From Prosthecobacter debontii (lineage in GTDB: Bacteria; Verrucomicrobiota; Verrucomicrobiia; Verrucomicrobiales; Verrucomicrobiaceae), in NCBI GenBank assembly GCA_945869695.1, contig CAMBPV010000002.1, forward strand, positions 32,786-96,785: a DNA stretch of 64,000 bases. The letters run 5' to 3'. The notes below the pieces were generated by a model. It saw only the letters and a program-made list of their open reading frames with translations, had not been told where the DNA came from and searched no databases. The position numbers were made by a program, and so were the translations under genes. How positions within the stretch are numbered: the first letter of the stretch is position 1; the number at the start of each line of letters is the position of its first letter. Shown piece after piece: positions 8,930 through 18,089 of this stretch.

Positions 8930-9310
8930 TCACCATTCGAACCGGATGTGATTGGCCATCACACCGCACGCCACTACTGTGAGGGGCAGCAGCAGCCAAC
9001 CTAACCCCAAGTCGAACCTAATGAAAACGAAGGCGAGCACCATGCAGAATGAGTAGCTTGCGATTTCCCAAGTCCCTGGAAATCTGCCGCTCGTGGGGAC
9101 GATAAGCATTACGTCGACAAGGCCGGAGATAAAGGCTCTGTCAAACTGAAGGACTCCTTGAGCATACATGATCAAGCGATTCCACGAATCTGTGATCACA
9201 AAACCTATTCCTCCACCAAGGCTGCAAGCGAAAAGAAAGCGGATCACGCGGCCAAGGACGCTTTTTGCCGCCGAGCCGATGACTTCGAGAGGCGGCGCTA
9301 AAAGGTTCAT
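8930..9310 (-). CDS. Hypothetical membrane protein
   Basis: A 126-aa protein I do not recognise. It has three or four hydrophobic stretches: FLFACSLGGGIGFVI around 26-40, FISGLVDVMLIV around 60-72, SFCMVLAFVFI around 87-97, and LLLPLTVVACGVM around 106-118. No motif suggests a function. It lies upstream of lpdA on the same strand, with its stop and the neighbouring genes giving no operon logic. It could be accessory, like the other small genes between 7 and 9 kb. Confidence 0.5.
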   Translation of the reverse strand: MNLLAPPLEVIGSAAKSVLGRVIRFLFACSLGGGIGFVITDSWNRLIMYAQGVLQFDRAFISGLVDVMLIVPTSGRFPGTWEIASYSFCMVLAFVFIRFDLGLGWLLLPLTVVACGVMANHIRFEW

Positions 9311-9329
9311 GGCCGCGTGAGGTTAAAAC

Positions 9330-10706
9330 TCACACATGAATCGGATGCCCCTTGGCGACTTCGGTGGCCTCTTTGACCATTTCGCTGAGCGTTGGATGGG
9401 CGTGGATGGTGGCTTCGATTTCGTCCCAGGTGGCTTCGAGATTCATGGCGAGGCCGATCTCGGCGATCATCTCGGTGCTCTCGCTTCCGATGATGTGGGC
9501 GCCGATGATCTCGCCGTGGGGATCGCCGTAGAGAATCTTCACGAAACCTTCCGACTCGCCCGCTGCCAGAGCCTTGCCGCTGGCCTGGTAGGGGAACTTG
9601 CCGATCTTGAACTTGAGGCCTTTTTCCTTCGCGGCGCGCTCGGTGAGACCGATGCTGGCGACTTGCGGATGGCAGTAGGTGCAGCCCGGGAAGACGGTGA
9701 CTTTCTTCGGCTTGTGATTGGTGAACATGCCTTCGACGCACTGAACGGCTTCGTAGCTGGCGACGTGGGCGAGCCAAGGTGGCCCGATGATGTCGCCGGC
9801 TCCGTAGATGCCTTTGACGCTGGTTTGGTAACGGTCATCGGTTTGGAGCCAACCGCGATCGGAGAGCTTCAGCTCGATGCCGCCTGGCAGCACGGGCTTC
9901 ACGCCGATGGCCACGAGGCAAACGTCGGCTTCCAGGGTTTCATTGGCTGCGCCTTCGACGGTGATCTTCACGCCCTTGCCGTCCTCGGAGGTGCCGGTGA
10001 CTTTGGTGTTGGTGAGAATGCGGATGCCGGATTTGGTGAGGCTCTTCTCCAGCGTCTTGCTGACTTCGGTGTCCTCGACGGGCAGGATGTCGGGCAGCAT
10101 TTCCACGACGGTCACCTTGGTGCCGTAGGCGTTGAAAAAGTAAGCGAACTCGATGCCGATGGCACCTGCACCGACGACGATGATGCTCTTCGGCTGAGTT
10201 TCCATCGTCATGGCTTCCTTGCTGCCGATGACGGTCTTGCCATTGAAGGGAAAGCCGGGCATGTCGCGCGTCTTGGCTCCCGTGGCGATGAGGATGTTTG
10301 CAGCGTCGTGAGTGGCCTTGGTGCCATCCGCAGCGGTGACTTCCACCTTGCCCGCAGCAGGGATGCCGGCGGTGCCTTTGAGGTAGTCCACCTTGTTCTT
10401 TTTGAAGAGGAACTCGATGCCCTTGTTCAGCTTATCACTGACACCACGACTGCGGCCGATGACTTTGGACCAGTCATACTCGATGCTGCCGATCTTGAGG
10501 CCAAACTCCGCCGCACGATGGGTCAGGGTGTGATAAAGCTCCGCATTTTTCAGCAGGGCTTTGGTTGGGATACAGCCCCAGTTCAGACAGGTTCCCCCGG
10601 CACGGTCATTTTCGACACAGGCCACTTTTTTACCAAGTTGGGCTGCACGGATGGCTCCGACGTAGCCCGCAGGCCCGCCGCCGATAACAATAAGGTCGTA
10701 AGTCAT
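9330..10706 (-). CDS. lpdA: Dihydrolipoyl dehydrogenase (E3)
   Basis: FAD enzyme that reoxidises dihydrolipoamide with NAD+ in 2-oxoacid dehydrogenase complexes and the glycine cleavage system. Seen: FAD dinucleotide motif VIGGGPAGYVGA (residues 7-18); redox-active disulfide GGTCLNWGCIPTK with Cys40 and Cys45; second Rossmann motif VVGAGAIGIEFAYFF; the GAGDI segment; and the C-terminal active-site dyad motif HAHPTLSE. The 458-aa length is normal. The start MTYDLIVIGGG is preferred over an upstream Met that adds 13 unconserved residues. No E1/E2 genes lie nearby, so it probably serves complexes encoded elsewhere. Confidence 0.95.
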   Translation of the reverse strand: MTYDLIVIGGGPAGYVGAIRAAQLGKKVACVENDRAGGTCLNWGCIPTKALLKNAELYHTLTHRAAEFGLKIGSIEYDWSKVIGRSRGVSDKLNKGIEFLFKKNKVDYLKGTAGIPAAGKVEVTAADGTKATHDAANILIATGAKTRDMPGFPFNGKTVIGSKEAMTMETQPKSIIVVGAGAIGIEFAYFFNAYGTKVTVVEMLPDILPVEDTEVSKTLEKSLTKSGIRILTNTKVTGTSEDGKGVKITVEGAANETLEADVCLVAIGVKPVLPGGIELKLSDRGWLQTDDRYQTSVKGIYGAGDIIGPPWLAHVASYEAVQCVEGMFTNHKPKKVTVFPGCTYCHPQVASIGLTERAAKEKGLKFKIGKFPYQASGKALAAGESEGFVKILYGDPHGEIIGAHIIGSESTEMIAEIGLAMNLEATWDEIEATIHAHPTLSEMVKEATEVAKGHPIHV

Positions 10707-10788
10707 GGACGGCGGCGAGTTAACGCAGAATGCGTGCCGGTTCAAGACGGGAGTTGCCAGCGGTGGCGGCCCTCTCGGGAAAAACGCT

Positions 10789-13700
10789 CTATTTCTTGCT
10801 CAGCGGGTGCTCTTTGAGGATTTCATCGACCATGTAGAAGATCGCGCGCTCCTGGGTGGCTTCCCGGACGCGTTTGACGTCTTCCACTTTGACCATGGGT
10901 AAATTATTCCCGAAGGACTGATGGACGTAGGAGATGACGGCGGCCACTTCCTCGTCTTTGAGAAGCGGGCCAAAGCCCATCATGGGCGGTGTTCCTTTTT
11001 CCGGACCGTATTTTTTCCCCTGAAATTCAAGCGGGCCATAGAGGCCTTTGAGCACGATCTTGATGACGCGGTCGCCATCGCCTTCGAGCCAATTGCTCCG
11101 GACCAGACCGGGGTAGATGTTGTCGACTCCTTTGCCATCGGCCTGGTGGCAGGTCACGCAGTGGGCCTCGCGGTTGAAGACTTCTTTTCCGAGGTCGTAG
11201 AGTTTTTTATCGGCTCCGGAGAGCTTCTTGTCGGTGGGGCCAAAACTAGCGTCGGGGGTGGCGCGCAGTCTGGCGGCCAGGAGGGGATCTTTTCCGATGA
11301 TGTCTTTCCCCTCAGGCAGGGTGCCGAGCTGTTTCATGGTCTCACGGAAGCAGTAGTCGATGTAGTAATCCTTTTCGAGCGCCACGAGCTTGGTCAACTC
11401 GATGGCCTTGGGCACGTCGGGACCCTTGATGAAACTGAGGGCGCGGACGGCCTCAAGGCGCACGCGTGGGGCGGGGTCCTTGATGGCGGCTTCGAGAATG
11501 GAGAGCACGCCCGGCACGCGATCACTCCAGTAGTTCGCGACACGGACGCCTTGAGCGCGGGCACGTGGCTCAGGTGATTTCAGCACGGCCCGGAGCAGGT
11601 CCACATTCACGACATTGTGCCACTGATGCACCCAGAGGGCCTCCAGGCGATGGTGCTCGTAGTTTTTGTCGCTCTTGTCGAGCGCGGCTTCCCATTTCTG
11701 AACAGCGGCGATGACCTTTTTCGAGTCATGGGTATCGAGCTCGATTTTGGCCAACTGGCGGACGTTGTCTTCATGCTCCTTCAGCAGCTCGACGAGGTTC
11801 TCGACGGACTCGCCATGAATTTTCTTGGGCTTGAGCAGCGGACGGCTCGGGTAGGTGAGTCGGTAGATGCGGCCATGCTGGTGATCGCGGTTGGGATCGC
11901 GCAAATGGTGCTGCAAATGGCCGATGAGCATCTGGGACCAGTCCATCACGTAAAGCGAGCCATCCGGGGCCACGGCAGCACCGCTGGGCCGGAAATTGGG
12001 ATTGGCTGCCACGTCTGTCTTTAGGAGGGCGGGCTCGAGGGTCTCCCCTTTGATGCCGGAGCCCTCCTCGGTGACCTTGGCGCGGAAGATGCCTTGGAAA
12101 CCGATGACGTTGGTGTTCAAAAAGGTGCCTTGCCAGTCGTCGGGGAAGTGACGGCTGCTCAGGATGGCCGTGCCGGGGCAGGGGCGTGAGGGACGATTCC
12201 AGAACTCCTTCATCTTCGGGTGCGCGCCACTATCGAGGTGACCACTGAAGGCTGGCCCGAAGTAGTTCGCATTGCCGGTGGCATCTGTGATGATGTCATT
12301 CCCCCAGTAGTCGAAGACGCGGCCATGCGGATTCGCAAAGCCATACGGCACATAGCGGTCGAAGCGGCTCGTGCGGGGTTCGAAACGATAGATCGCCCCG
12401 TTCACATTGCGCACCGGGCCTTTGAGCGTCTCGACATTGGTGCGGTGGAAGACACCGTCACTGAAGTAAACTGCACCGCCCGGCTCGTAGCAGATGGAAT
12501 TGGTTTCATGGTGGGAGTCCGCCGCATCGAGGCCATGGACGATTCGCTCTTTCCAGTCGCCTTTGCCATCTCCATCGGTGTCACGAACGAACCACATGTC
12601 GGGCGACTGCATGACCAGCACGCCGTCTTTGTAAAGCTGGAAGCCGGTCGGGCAGTTCAGACCATCCAGGAAGGTGGTGCACTTGGTGAACTTCCCCGTT
12701 TTGGGGTCGATATCAAAGACGAGCAACTTATCAAAGACCTTCGTCGTCGGTGTGGTCTCCGGGTAGGCAGGCCAGGCAGCGACCCACAGGCGGCCGCGGG
12801 TGTCGAAGTTCATCTGCACGGGATTCACCAGATCGGGAAACTCGATTTCAGAGGCGATGTATTCGACCTTCACGCCTTCGGGGGTGGAGAGGTATTTGAG
12901 CGTTTCCTCGCCGTTGAGATAGGGCACGGCCTCGGGTCGGTTGGGAGCCACTTCGGGCACGGGCGGGAGATTGTCATCCCGGATCTCGATCGTCTTTCCC
13001 TGCGCTGCCGCCCAGACGGCCTTGTCGCGATTGGCCGTCTTCACATCACGCTGAGCCAGCTCGGCACCGAGCACGGCGGCGTTGTCGATGCCATTGGTCT
13101 TCGTGACGGCATCAGCATACTTGATGCGGGAGCGCTGACCGAAGATGTTGAACTGATCCACCGTGCGGTAGCGGTGATGCCACTGGACGTTTTTCTCCAG
13201 CACCGCTTCCCGGATTTTGGCGATGTAGAGATCATCCGTGCTCGGCGCTTCTTTGCCAAACAAGGCTTTGAATTGAGCGGGTGCCAGAGTCTTGTCCCCT
13301 TCTTCCGTAAGGAGAATGCCATTGAGCGTGAGCGGCTTTGATGCCGCTGCGTAGAGAGCCTTGGAGGCCGCAAAGAGATCGACAAACGGCACCCCATTGG
13401 CCTTTGCGATCTCCGCCATGGCAGCGGTGTAGGCCTGGAGATTTGCGTTGTTGGCAGAGCCATCGGGGAAGTTGGTTGGGTCCTTCAGATCCTCATGCGC
13501 GATGGGGGAGAGCAGGACAAGCTTTGGCTTTCCTCTGCCGTAGTCCGTTGCGAGCTGTTTTTTGAGATATTCATCCAGCGCTTTCTTGAAGTCCACTAGG
13601 CCAGCCTCGCCTCTGAAGGATTCATTGAAGCCCCAATACGCGAGGATCACGCTCGCATGGAAATCGGCGCCCGAGGTGTAGACGACATCGGTTTGTCCCA

Positions 13701-13998
13701 CCTTGGTGGCCAGCGTGCCCGGCTTCATGTTCAGGAAGTATTCGGTCGTCGGCACCTCGTCACTCCGCGGATGCACATTCACTTCATCTGCTGCGAAACC
13801 GAGATTTCGCACCGTCAATTCGTGCTCAGGATAGGCCTTGTGAATCAGAGACTCCAGCCAGCCATGGTGCTGCTGACGATCCGCCAGGCCACTGCCAACG
13901 ATGGCGATGTGATCACCTTTTTGAAGTTCGAGCTGGGCTTGACCGGGGGATTCAAAGACGCCCAAAAGGGCGAGGAGACAGAGGGAACGGATTTTCAT
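10789..13998 (-). CDS. PVC-type SGNH-like / dehydrogenase beta-propeller / HEAT / cytochrome c fusion
   Basis: A secreted 1069-aa multidomain protein of a type characteristic of Planctomycetes and Verrucomicrobia. Order seen: signal peptide (1-21); an SGNH-hydrolase-like domain to about 260, with block I reading IVGSGLADR; a linker; a 'PVC membrane-bound dehydrogenase' NHL-type propeller (about 370-720: GRLWVAAWPAYPETTPT, MNFDTRG, NPHGRVFDYWGND, GAAVAPDGSLYVMDW); HEAT-like repeats (about 740-890); and a C-terminal cytochrome c with the haem motif CVTCHQADGKG and a Met ligand in TPPMMGFGP. It is probably a periplasmic redox enzyme acting on sugars or polyols; the substrate is unknown. The canonical GDS nucleophile of the SGNH block is altered, so that domain may be non-catalytic. 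Confidence 0.88.
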   Translation of the reverse strand: MKIRSLCLLALLGVFESPGQAQLELQKGDHIAIVGSGLADRQQHHGWLESLIHKAYPEHELTVRNLGFAADEVNVHPRSDEVPTTEYFLNMKPGTLATKVGQTDVVYTSGADFHASVILAYWGFNESFRGEAGLVDFKKALDEYLKKQLATDYGRGKPKLVLLSPIAHEDLKDPTNFPDGSANNANLQAYTAAMAEIAKANGVPFVDLFAASKALYAAASKPLTLNGILLTEEGDKTLAPAQFKALFGKEAPSTDDLYIAKIREAVLEKNVQWHHRYRTVDQFNIFGQRSRIKYADAVTKTNGIDNAAVLGAELAQRDVKTANRDKAVWAAAQGKTIEIRDDNLPPVPEVAPNRPEAVPYLNGEETLKYLSTPEGVKVEYIASEIEFPDLVNPVQMNFDTRGRLWVAAWPAYPETTPTTKVFDKLLVFDIDPKTGKFTKCTTFLDGLNCPTGFQLYKDGVLVMQSPDMWFVRDTDGDGKGDWKERIVHGLDAADSHHETNSICYEPGGAVYFSDGVFHRTNVETLKGPVRNVNGAIYRFEPRTSRFDRYVPYGFANPHGRVFDYWGNDIITDATGNANYFGPAFSGHLDSGAHPKMKEFWNRPSRPCPGTAILSSRHFPDDWQGTFLNTNVIGFQGIFRAKVTEEGSGIKGETLEPALLKTDVAANPNFRPSGAAVAPDGSLYVMDWSQMLIGHLQHHLRDPNRDHQHGRIYRLTYPSRPLLKPKKIHGESVENLVELLKEHEDNVRQLAKIELDTHDSKKVIAAVQKWEAALDKSDKNYEHHRLEALWVHQWHNVVNVDLLRAVLKSPEPRARAQGVRVANYWSDRVPGVLSILEAAIKDPAPRVRLEAVRALSFIKGPDVPKAIELTKLVALEKDYYIDYCFRETMKQLGTLPEGKDIIGKDPLLAARLRATPDASFGPTDKKLSGADKKLYDLGKEVFNREAHCVTCHQADGKGVDNIYPGLVRSNWLEGDGDRVIKIVLKGLYGPLEFQGKKYGPEKGTPPMMGFGPLLKDEEVAAVISYVHQSFGNNLPMVKVEDVKRVREATQERAIFYMVDEILKEHPLSKK

Positions 13999-14118
13999 GG
14001 GGGATAAAACGGGAGGGAGACCAACGGGAGCAATCGTGGTTTTTTACCGTGAATTGCCAGCGCTGCGGTGAAAGCCCTCGATCCCGTCAATTAACCAGCC
14101 CAGGAAAGGGAAGCGCGC

Positions 14119-14598
14119 TCAAAGAGCCGGTTGGAGCTTTGCCCAGCGTCGGGTGCGGTAGTGGCGGTAGGCAAAAAGAACGGTCAGGTAGGCCCGAACA
14201 CCCGTCTCTGAAATCAACCGCCCCCACCAGCCCGACCCGAACTGGTAGGTCACGCGGTCGTGCATTCGGGTAGCTCCGTCACCCGCCGGCTCGAACCGAT
14301 GCTCGTGAACGAAAAGCCGGAAGGGACCCTGAACGATCTCATCCACCAGCAAGCCGGGCGGTGAGACGACCTTCCAGCGGCAAACCCAGTGCATGGGGAT
14401 CACCCACCAGTCCCGGCAGTGCAGTTCGATCAGCCGCCCCTCCTCTGCCAGACCATCAGTCGAGATGCTCACGAGCTTCATCGTCGGAGGCATCACCACC
14501 GACAGATTCTGGGGATCGGCGTGAAAAGAGAAAAGAACCTTAGGAGGCACAGACACCTGAGTCTGAGCTTCGAAAATGCTGAAATCGGAGGCGGGCAT
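14119..14598 (-). CDS. SRPBCC (START-like) superfamily protein
   Basis: A 159-aa soluble protein of the polyketide-cyclase/START-like hydrophobic-cavity fold. Seen: the opening strand FEAQTQVSVPPKVLFSFHADPQNL, the HCRDWWVIPMHWVCRW centre, LVDEIVQGPF, the HEHRFEPAGDGATRMHDRVTY strand pair, and a long C-terminal helix. These are the usual landmarks of 'SRPBCC family' cell-division-inhibitor-like or coenzyme Q-binding relatives. The ligand cannot be told. It stands alone between the fusion gene and a decayed region. Confidence 0.8.
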   Translation of the reverse strand: MPASDFSIFEAQTQVSVPPKVLFSFHADPQNLSVVMPPTMKLVSISTDGLAEEGRLIELHCRDWWVIPMHWVCRWKVVSPPGLLVDEIVQGPFRLFVHEHRFEPAGDGATRMHDRVTYQFGSGWWGRLISETGVRAYLTVLFAYRHYRTRRWAKLQPAL

Positions 14599-14744
14599 GA
14601 AGGAAGGGGCAGTTCGGGTGCGGATAGTTTGGTGCTCCTGAGAACGATTTGAAGGGAGAGAAAGACTAGCCCCAAAACAGAAATATCAGAACTTAAGAAT
14701 TTCGTATTGCCTCATGAATAAATCACACCGGGGAATGGCGTTAG

Positions 14745-14939
14745 GGTAGGGAGAACACATTCAACGCGGGGGGAGGTGTCGGAAACATTGACTTACCAAA
14801 CCTGACGGGCGTGCAACTCTGGGACACCTCCGCTTTTGCATCTCATGGAATCGTCGTGGTGGTGCCCGAGCCAAGTCGCCTGATGCTCTTGATGGTTGGC
14901 CTGCTCGTTCTCTTCTTCCGTCGGCGGCGAATCAATTGA
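14745..14939 (+). pseudogene. Orphan C-terminus of a PEP-CTERM protein (relic)
   Basis: This frame has no start codon in context: it opens just after a TAG. It ends in a textbook PEP-CTERM sorting tail: VVVVPEPSRL, a hydrophobic stretch of about 13 residues, then FFRRRRIN and a stop. In PVC and other bacteria this tail anchors exported proteins until an exosortase processes them. The preceding ~30 residues (NLTGVQLWDTSAFASHG) are the usual end of the autotransporter-repeat-like or T/G-rich body. The rest of the gene is absent. The flanking bases from 14599 to 14744 and from 14940 to 14975 contain nothing else I recognise. Confidence 0.65.
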
Positions 14940-14975
14940 TTGGCTCTGGGGTTTTACTTCCTCGATCGGCGGCAG

Positions 14976-15452
14976 CTACTTTTTCGAAGCTGCCAAGCTC
15001 TTGAGGTTGGCAAAGTCGCCCTCCTCGCAGCACCGAACGAAACCTTCGGTGAAGCGCTTCAATTCGTCCCAGGCATGGCGAATTTTGGCGGCTTCAGGAT
15101 CGGTGATGGCATTGTCGGAGGCGGCTTGGCTGATGGAGCCGAGGAGATCAGCAAACTGCTGCACAATCTCCTGAGTGGCGGGCATGACCTCAAATCCTTG
15201 TTTGCAGGTGCTGGGCGGATTCCGCACAAAGTAACCGCCCGCGCGCTGACTCAGCCACTGGATGAGGTGCTCATCCCGGGTGATTTCAAAGAGCTGGGCG
15301 ATCCGGTCGAGTGGATTCGGGACGCCGCTGCCGTCTTTGTCATCGGGCTGCGCCCACTTGTAAACGAGAGAGAGCGAGACACCCATCGCTGAGGCGACTT
15401 CTTTGGCGTGACTCTTTTCCAATGCAAGGCGGAGAACGTCGTGAGATTCCAT
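14976..15452 (-). CDS. Phage CII-like helix-turn-helix regulator
   Basis: A 158-aa protein with an N-terminal helix-turn-helix: HAKEVASAMGVSLSLVYKWA (residues about 14-33), followed by PLDRIAQLFEI and HLIQWLSQRAGGYFVRNP. This arrangement matches the 'phage regulatory CII' type proteins that are common in Verrucomicrobia. The C-terminal half is helical and ends in basic residues. The start at MESHDVLRLAL is chosen because the family begins there; 14 further upstream codons look unconserved. It diverges from the carboxypeptidase gene. Targets are unknown. Confidence 0.7.
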   Translation of the reverse strand: MESHDVLRLALEKSHAKEVASAMGVSLSLVYKWAQPDDKDGSGVPNPLDRIAQLFEITRDEHLIQWLSQRAGGYFVRNPPSTCKQGFEVMPATQEIVQQFADLLGSISQAASDNAITDPEAAKIRHAWDELKRFTEGFVRCCEEGDFANLKSLAASKK

Positions 15453-15566
15453 GGGAGTAGATCGAAGCATCTCGGAGAACGGGGCGGCTCGCAAGTGTGG
15501 ACTTTTGAGGGTTTCAATAGCGGATCTGAGTTGCGCGAGGGTGCGTCCTCGTGAATGCGTGGCTCC

Positions 15567-17045
15567 ATGACGAAGTCGTATGATCAGGTCTGTGCGCTCG
15601 CACGCGAAGTCTCAATCATCAACAGCAGTGCCTCGGTTTTAAGCTGGGACCAGGAGACCTACATGCCGGACCGGGGCCTGGGCCATCGCGCGCATCAGCT
15701 CGCTTATCTGACAGGGAAGGCGCATGAACTGGCCACAGGAAAAAAGTTTCGCACGAGGCTGGAGAAGGCTGAAAAGGAGAAGCGCGCTTTTGACTCCAAA
15801 GAAGCGGCGAACTTGCGGGAGTGGCGCAAAGAACTCGAGCGCGCTGTGCGCATCCCGAAGAACCTGGTGGAGGAAGAAAGTGAAGCGACGTCTCACGGCA
15901 AAGCTGCATGGGTCGAGGCGAGAAAAAAATCAGATTACGCGCTCTTTGCCCCCCACTTGGAAAAGCTGCTGGGCATCGCCCGAAAAAAAGCGGAGCTCTG
16001 GGGATATGAAGGTGAGCCCTACGACGCCCTTCTGGCGGGGTATGAAAAAGGGGCCAGCACCCGGGAGATTGATAAATTGTTCTCAGCCCTGAAGCCGGAG
16101 TTGACTCAGATCGCCCGAGGCGCGGTCGAGGCGAGTAAGGGCGTCTCTCCGACAGCATTGCGGGGGAAGTATCCGATCGAGAAACAACAGCTCTTGAATC
16201 GTGAGATTGCTGAGAGTTTGGGTTTTGATTTTGAAGCAGGCCGGATCGACACCACGGCGCATCCGTTTTGCACGACGCTGGGTGCGGGTGACGTGAGACT
16301 GACGACTCGATACGACGAGCGTGATTTCACCTCCTCACTTTTCGGGGTGCTGCATGAGGCGGGTCACGGCATGTATGAGCAGGGGCTTTTGCAGGAGGAC
16401 TTTGGTTTGCCTTCGGGGACAGCTGTTTCCCTCGGCATCCATGAGTCCCAGTCGAGGCTGTGGGAGAATCACGTGGGCCGCTCGCGTCCATTTTGGGAGA
16501 AGTGGTTACCGCGGGCTGCGGAGATTTTCCCTCACTTGAAGAAAGTGACCCTGGACGAGTTTCTGCGCTCGATCTGGAAGGCCGAGTTTTCGTTCATCCG
16601 AGTGGAGGCGGATGAGGCCACCTATGATTTGCACATTCTGCTGCGCTTTGGACTGGAGCGTCGGTTGGTGGATGGCTCACTCAAAGTCAAAGACGTGCCT
16701 CAGGCGTGGAATGACGGATTCGAGGAGCTCTTCGGCATGAGGCCGCCAGATGATGCGCGGGGATGCCTTCAGGATATCCACTGGAGCATGGGCGGGCTCG
16801 GTTATTTCGCGACTTACACGCTCGGGAATCTGAATGCAGCACAGCTTTTTGCAGCGGCGAAGAAGCAGCGGAAGATCGGTGATTCACTGGCTCGTGCGGA
16901 CTATGCGCCTCTCTTGAAATGGTTGCGCGAGATGGTGCATGCAAAGGGCAGCCTCATCATGCCCCGAGAGCTGATCCGCAGTGCTACGGGTCGGGAGATC
17001 CAGCCCAAATGGCATCTCACGCACCTCCGAGAGCGGTTTCTTTGA
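15567..17045 (+). CDS. M32 family metallocarboxypeptidase (Taq type)
   Basis: Cytoplasmic zinc carboxypeptidase that removes C-terminal residues with broad specificity. Seen: N-terminal SASVLSWDQETYMP, typical of family M32; the zinc motif HEAGH at residues 263-267; downstream HESQSRLWEN, which contributes the third ligand; the DDARGCLQDIHWSMGGLGYF segment near the C-terminus; and a YTLGNLNAAQLF block. Length of 492 aa matches the family (about 500). MTKSYDQ is preferred to the ATG four codons earlier. It is a single gene, convergent with the FHA-cyclase gene, and their stops are almost adjacent. Confidence 0.95.
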   Translation: MTKSYDQVCALAREVSIINSSASVLSWDQETYMPDRGLGHRAHQLAYLTGKAHELATGKKFRTRLEKAEKEKRAFDSKEAANLREWRKELERAVRIPKNLVEEESEATSHGKAAWVEARKKSDYALFAPHLEKLLGIARKKAELWGYEGEPYDALLAGYEKGASTREIDKLFSALKPELTQIARGAVEASKGVSPTALRGKYPIEKQQLLNREIAESLGFDFEAGRIDTTAHPFCTTLGAGDVRLTTRYDERDFTSSLFGVLHEAGHGMYEQGLLQEDFGLPSGTAVSLGIHESQSRLWENHVGRSRPFWEKWLPRAAEIFPHLKKVTLDEFLRSIWKAEFSFIRVEADEATYDLHILLRFGLERRLVDGSLKVKDVPQAWNDGFEELFGMRPPDDARGCLQDIHWSMGGLGYFATYTLGNLNAAQLFAAAKKQRKIGDSLARADYAPLLKWLREMVHAKGSLIMPRELIRSATGREIQPKWHLTHLRERFL

Positions 17046-17046
17046 G

Positions 17047-17958
17047 TTACAATTCCCTGAGCCCGTAAACGTCAATAGGATCGGGCTGCCCCTTCACGAG
17101 ATGGGGTCCCTTCGCATCAAAAACGCCCGATGCATCGGGCATTTGATGCACAAAACCGGAGCCCACCAGCACAGGCACCCCCAACTGTCGGGTCAGGCCC
17201 TCGATGCGGAAGGTCAGATTCACAGCTTCACCCACCGCGGTGTTCAAGCCTCGGCCCATGGCTCCCAGCGCCACGGGGCCGACATTGAGACCCACATTGC
17301 ATTGGACGATGATTCCTTTGGTCTCGCGGAGCACTTTGCGCGTCGGCGAGTGAGCGGCCTCAGGTCGGCTGAGCATGCGCGCGGCCTCGAGAGCACGGAG
17401 TCGGGTGTCAACGTCACTGGCGGGCCAGTAGGCGAAGACACCATCGCCGATGAATTTATCGATCACGGCTCCGAGTGGCTTGAGGATCGCTTCACAGTCG
17501 GCATACCACTCACGCAGCATCATCGCCACCTCCTCAGCGGTGAGTTGAGAGGAGATACGCGTAAAGTCTTTCAAGTCTCCGACGAGGAGCGTGGCCTCCA
17601 CGGTCTTCACGGGCAGATTCACCGCCGTGCGCAGCATTTGCGTCTTGCCGCCCACTAATTCTTGAGTGCTGCCACTTTCGTCCTGATCAAAAATCAAAAG
17701 GAGCGTTCCGAGCTGAATTTGATCACCATGGCGGAGCACACGTGCGGCGCTCAGCGCCACGTCGTTCACGTAAGATCCGTTGGCACTGCCGAGATCGGTG
17801 ATCCAAAAGAGACGGCCCTCTTTCCGGATGGTGGCGTGTTGGCGGGAGATTCCCGTGTCATTGAGTCGGATCGTCGCGTCATGGCTACGCCCGAGCAGGT
17901 TAAAGTCCTCCAAAAGGTGCGTTTCACCGCTGTCTGCTACTCGTAATAATGCTGCCAT
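17047..17958 (-). CDS. FHA domain-class III adenylate/guanylate cyclase
   Basis: A 303-aa signalling protein with two domains. Residues 1-95 form an FHA phosphothreonine-binding domain: LLGRSHDATIRL, ISRQHATI and LGSANGSYVNDV are its conserved blocks. Residues 118-303 form a class III nucleotide cyclase: metal Asp128 in VGDLKDFTRIS, Lys168 in DKFIGDGVFAYW and the second metal Asp172, then VGLNVGPVALGAMG and GEAVNLTFRIEGL. The Lys in the substrate position favours ATP, but guanylate activity cannot be excluded. There is no membrane segment. It presumably makes cAMP in response to a phosphorylated partner; no Ser/Thr kinase gene is in the window. Confidence 0.9.
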   Translation of the reverse strand: MAALLRVADSGETHLLEDFNLLGRSHDATIRLNDTGISRQHATIRKEGRLFWITDLGSANGSYVNDVALSAARVLRHGDQIQLGTLLLIFDQDESGSTQELVGGKTQMLRTAVNLPVKTVEATLLVGDLKDFTRISSQLTAEEVAMMLREWYADCEAILKPLGAVIDKFIGDGVFAYWPASDVDTRLRALEAARMLSRPEAAHSPTRKVLRETKGIIVQCNVGLNVGPVALGAMGRGLNTAVGEAVNLTFRIEGLTRQLGVPVLVGSGFVHQMPDASGVFDAKGPHLVKGQPDPIDVYGLREL

Positions 17959-18089
17959 TTAATGTGTCAGCGTCCTTTGAAGCGAGTCTGAGCGCAAATG
18001 TCAAGCCAAGGTCTTTGACGATTTGAGAAATGTATTTCCGCCTTGCTCGGAATCGGAGTGCATACGATGGGTCCTCTTTCAGTGCCACC

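Noticed and set aside
9336-10817. A 493-codon open frame on the plus strand
   Set aside because: It is the exact antisense of lpdA, its translation has no recognisable domain and is biased to Asp/Gly/Phe as expected for the complement of a high-GC gene.
12220-13341. A 373-codon plus-strand frame within the PVC fusion gene
   Set aside because: Antisense of a protein with clear domains; no start context and no domain of its own.
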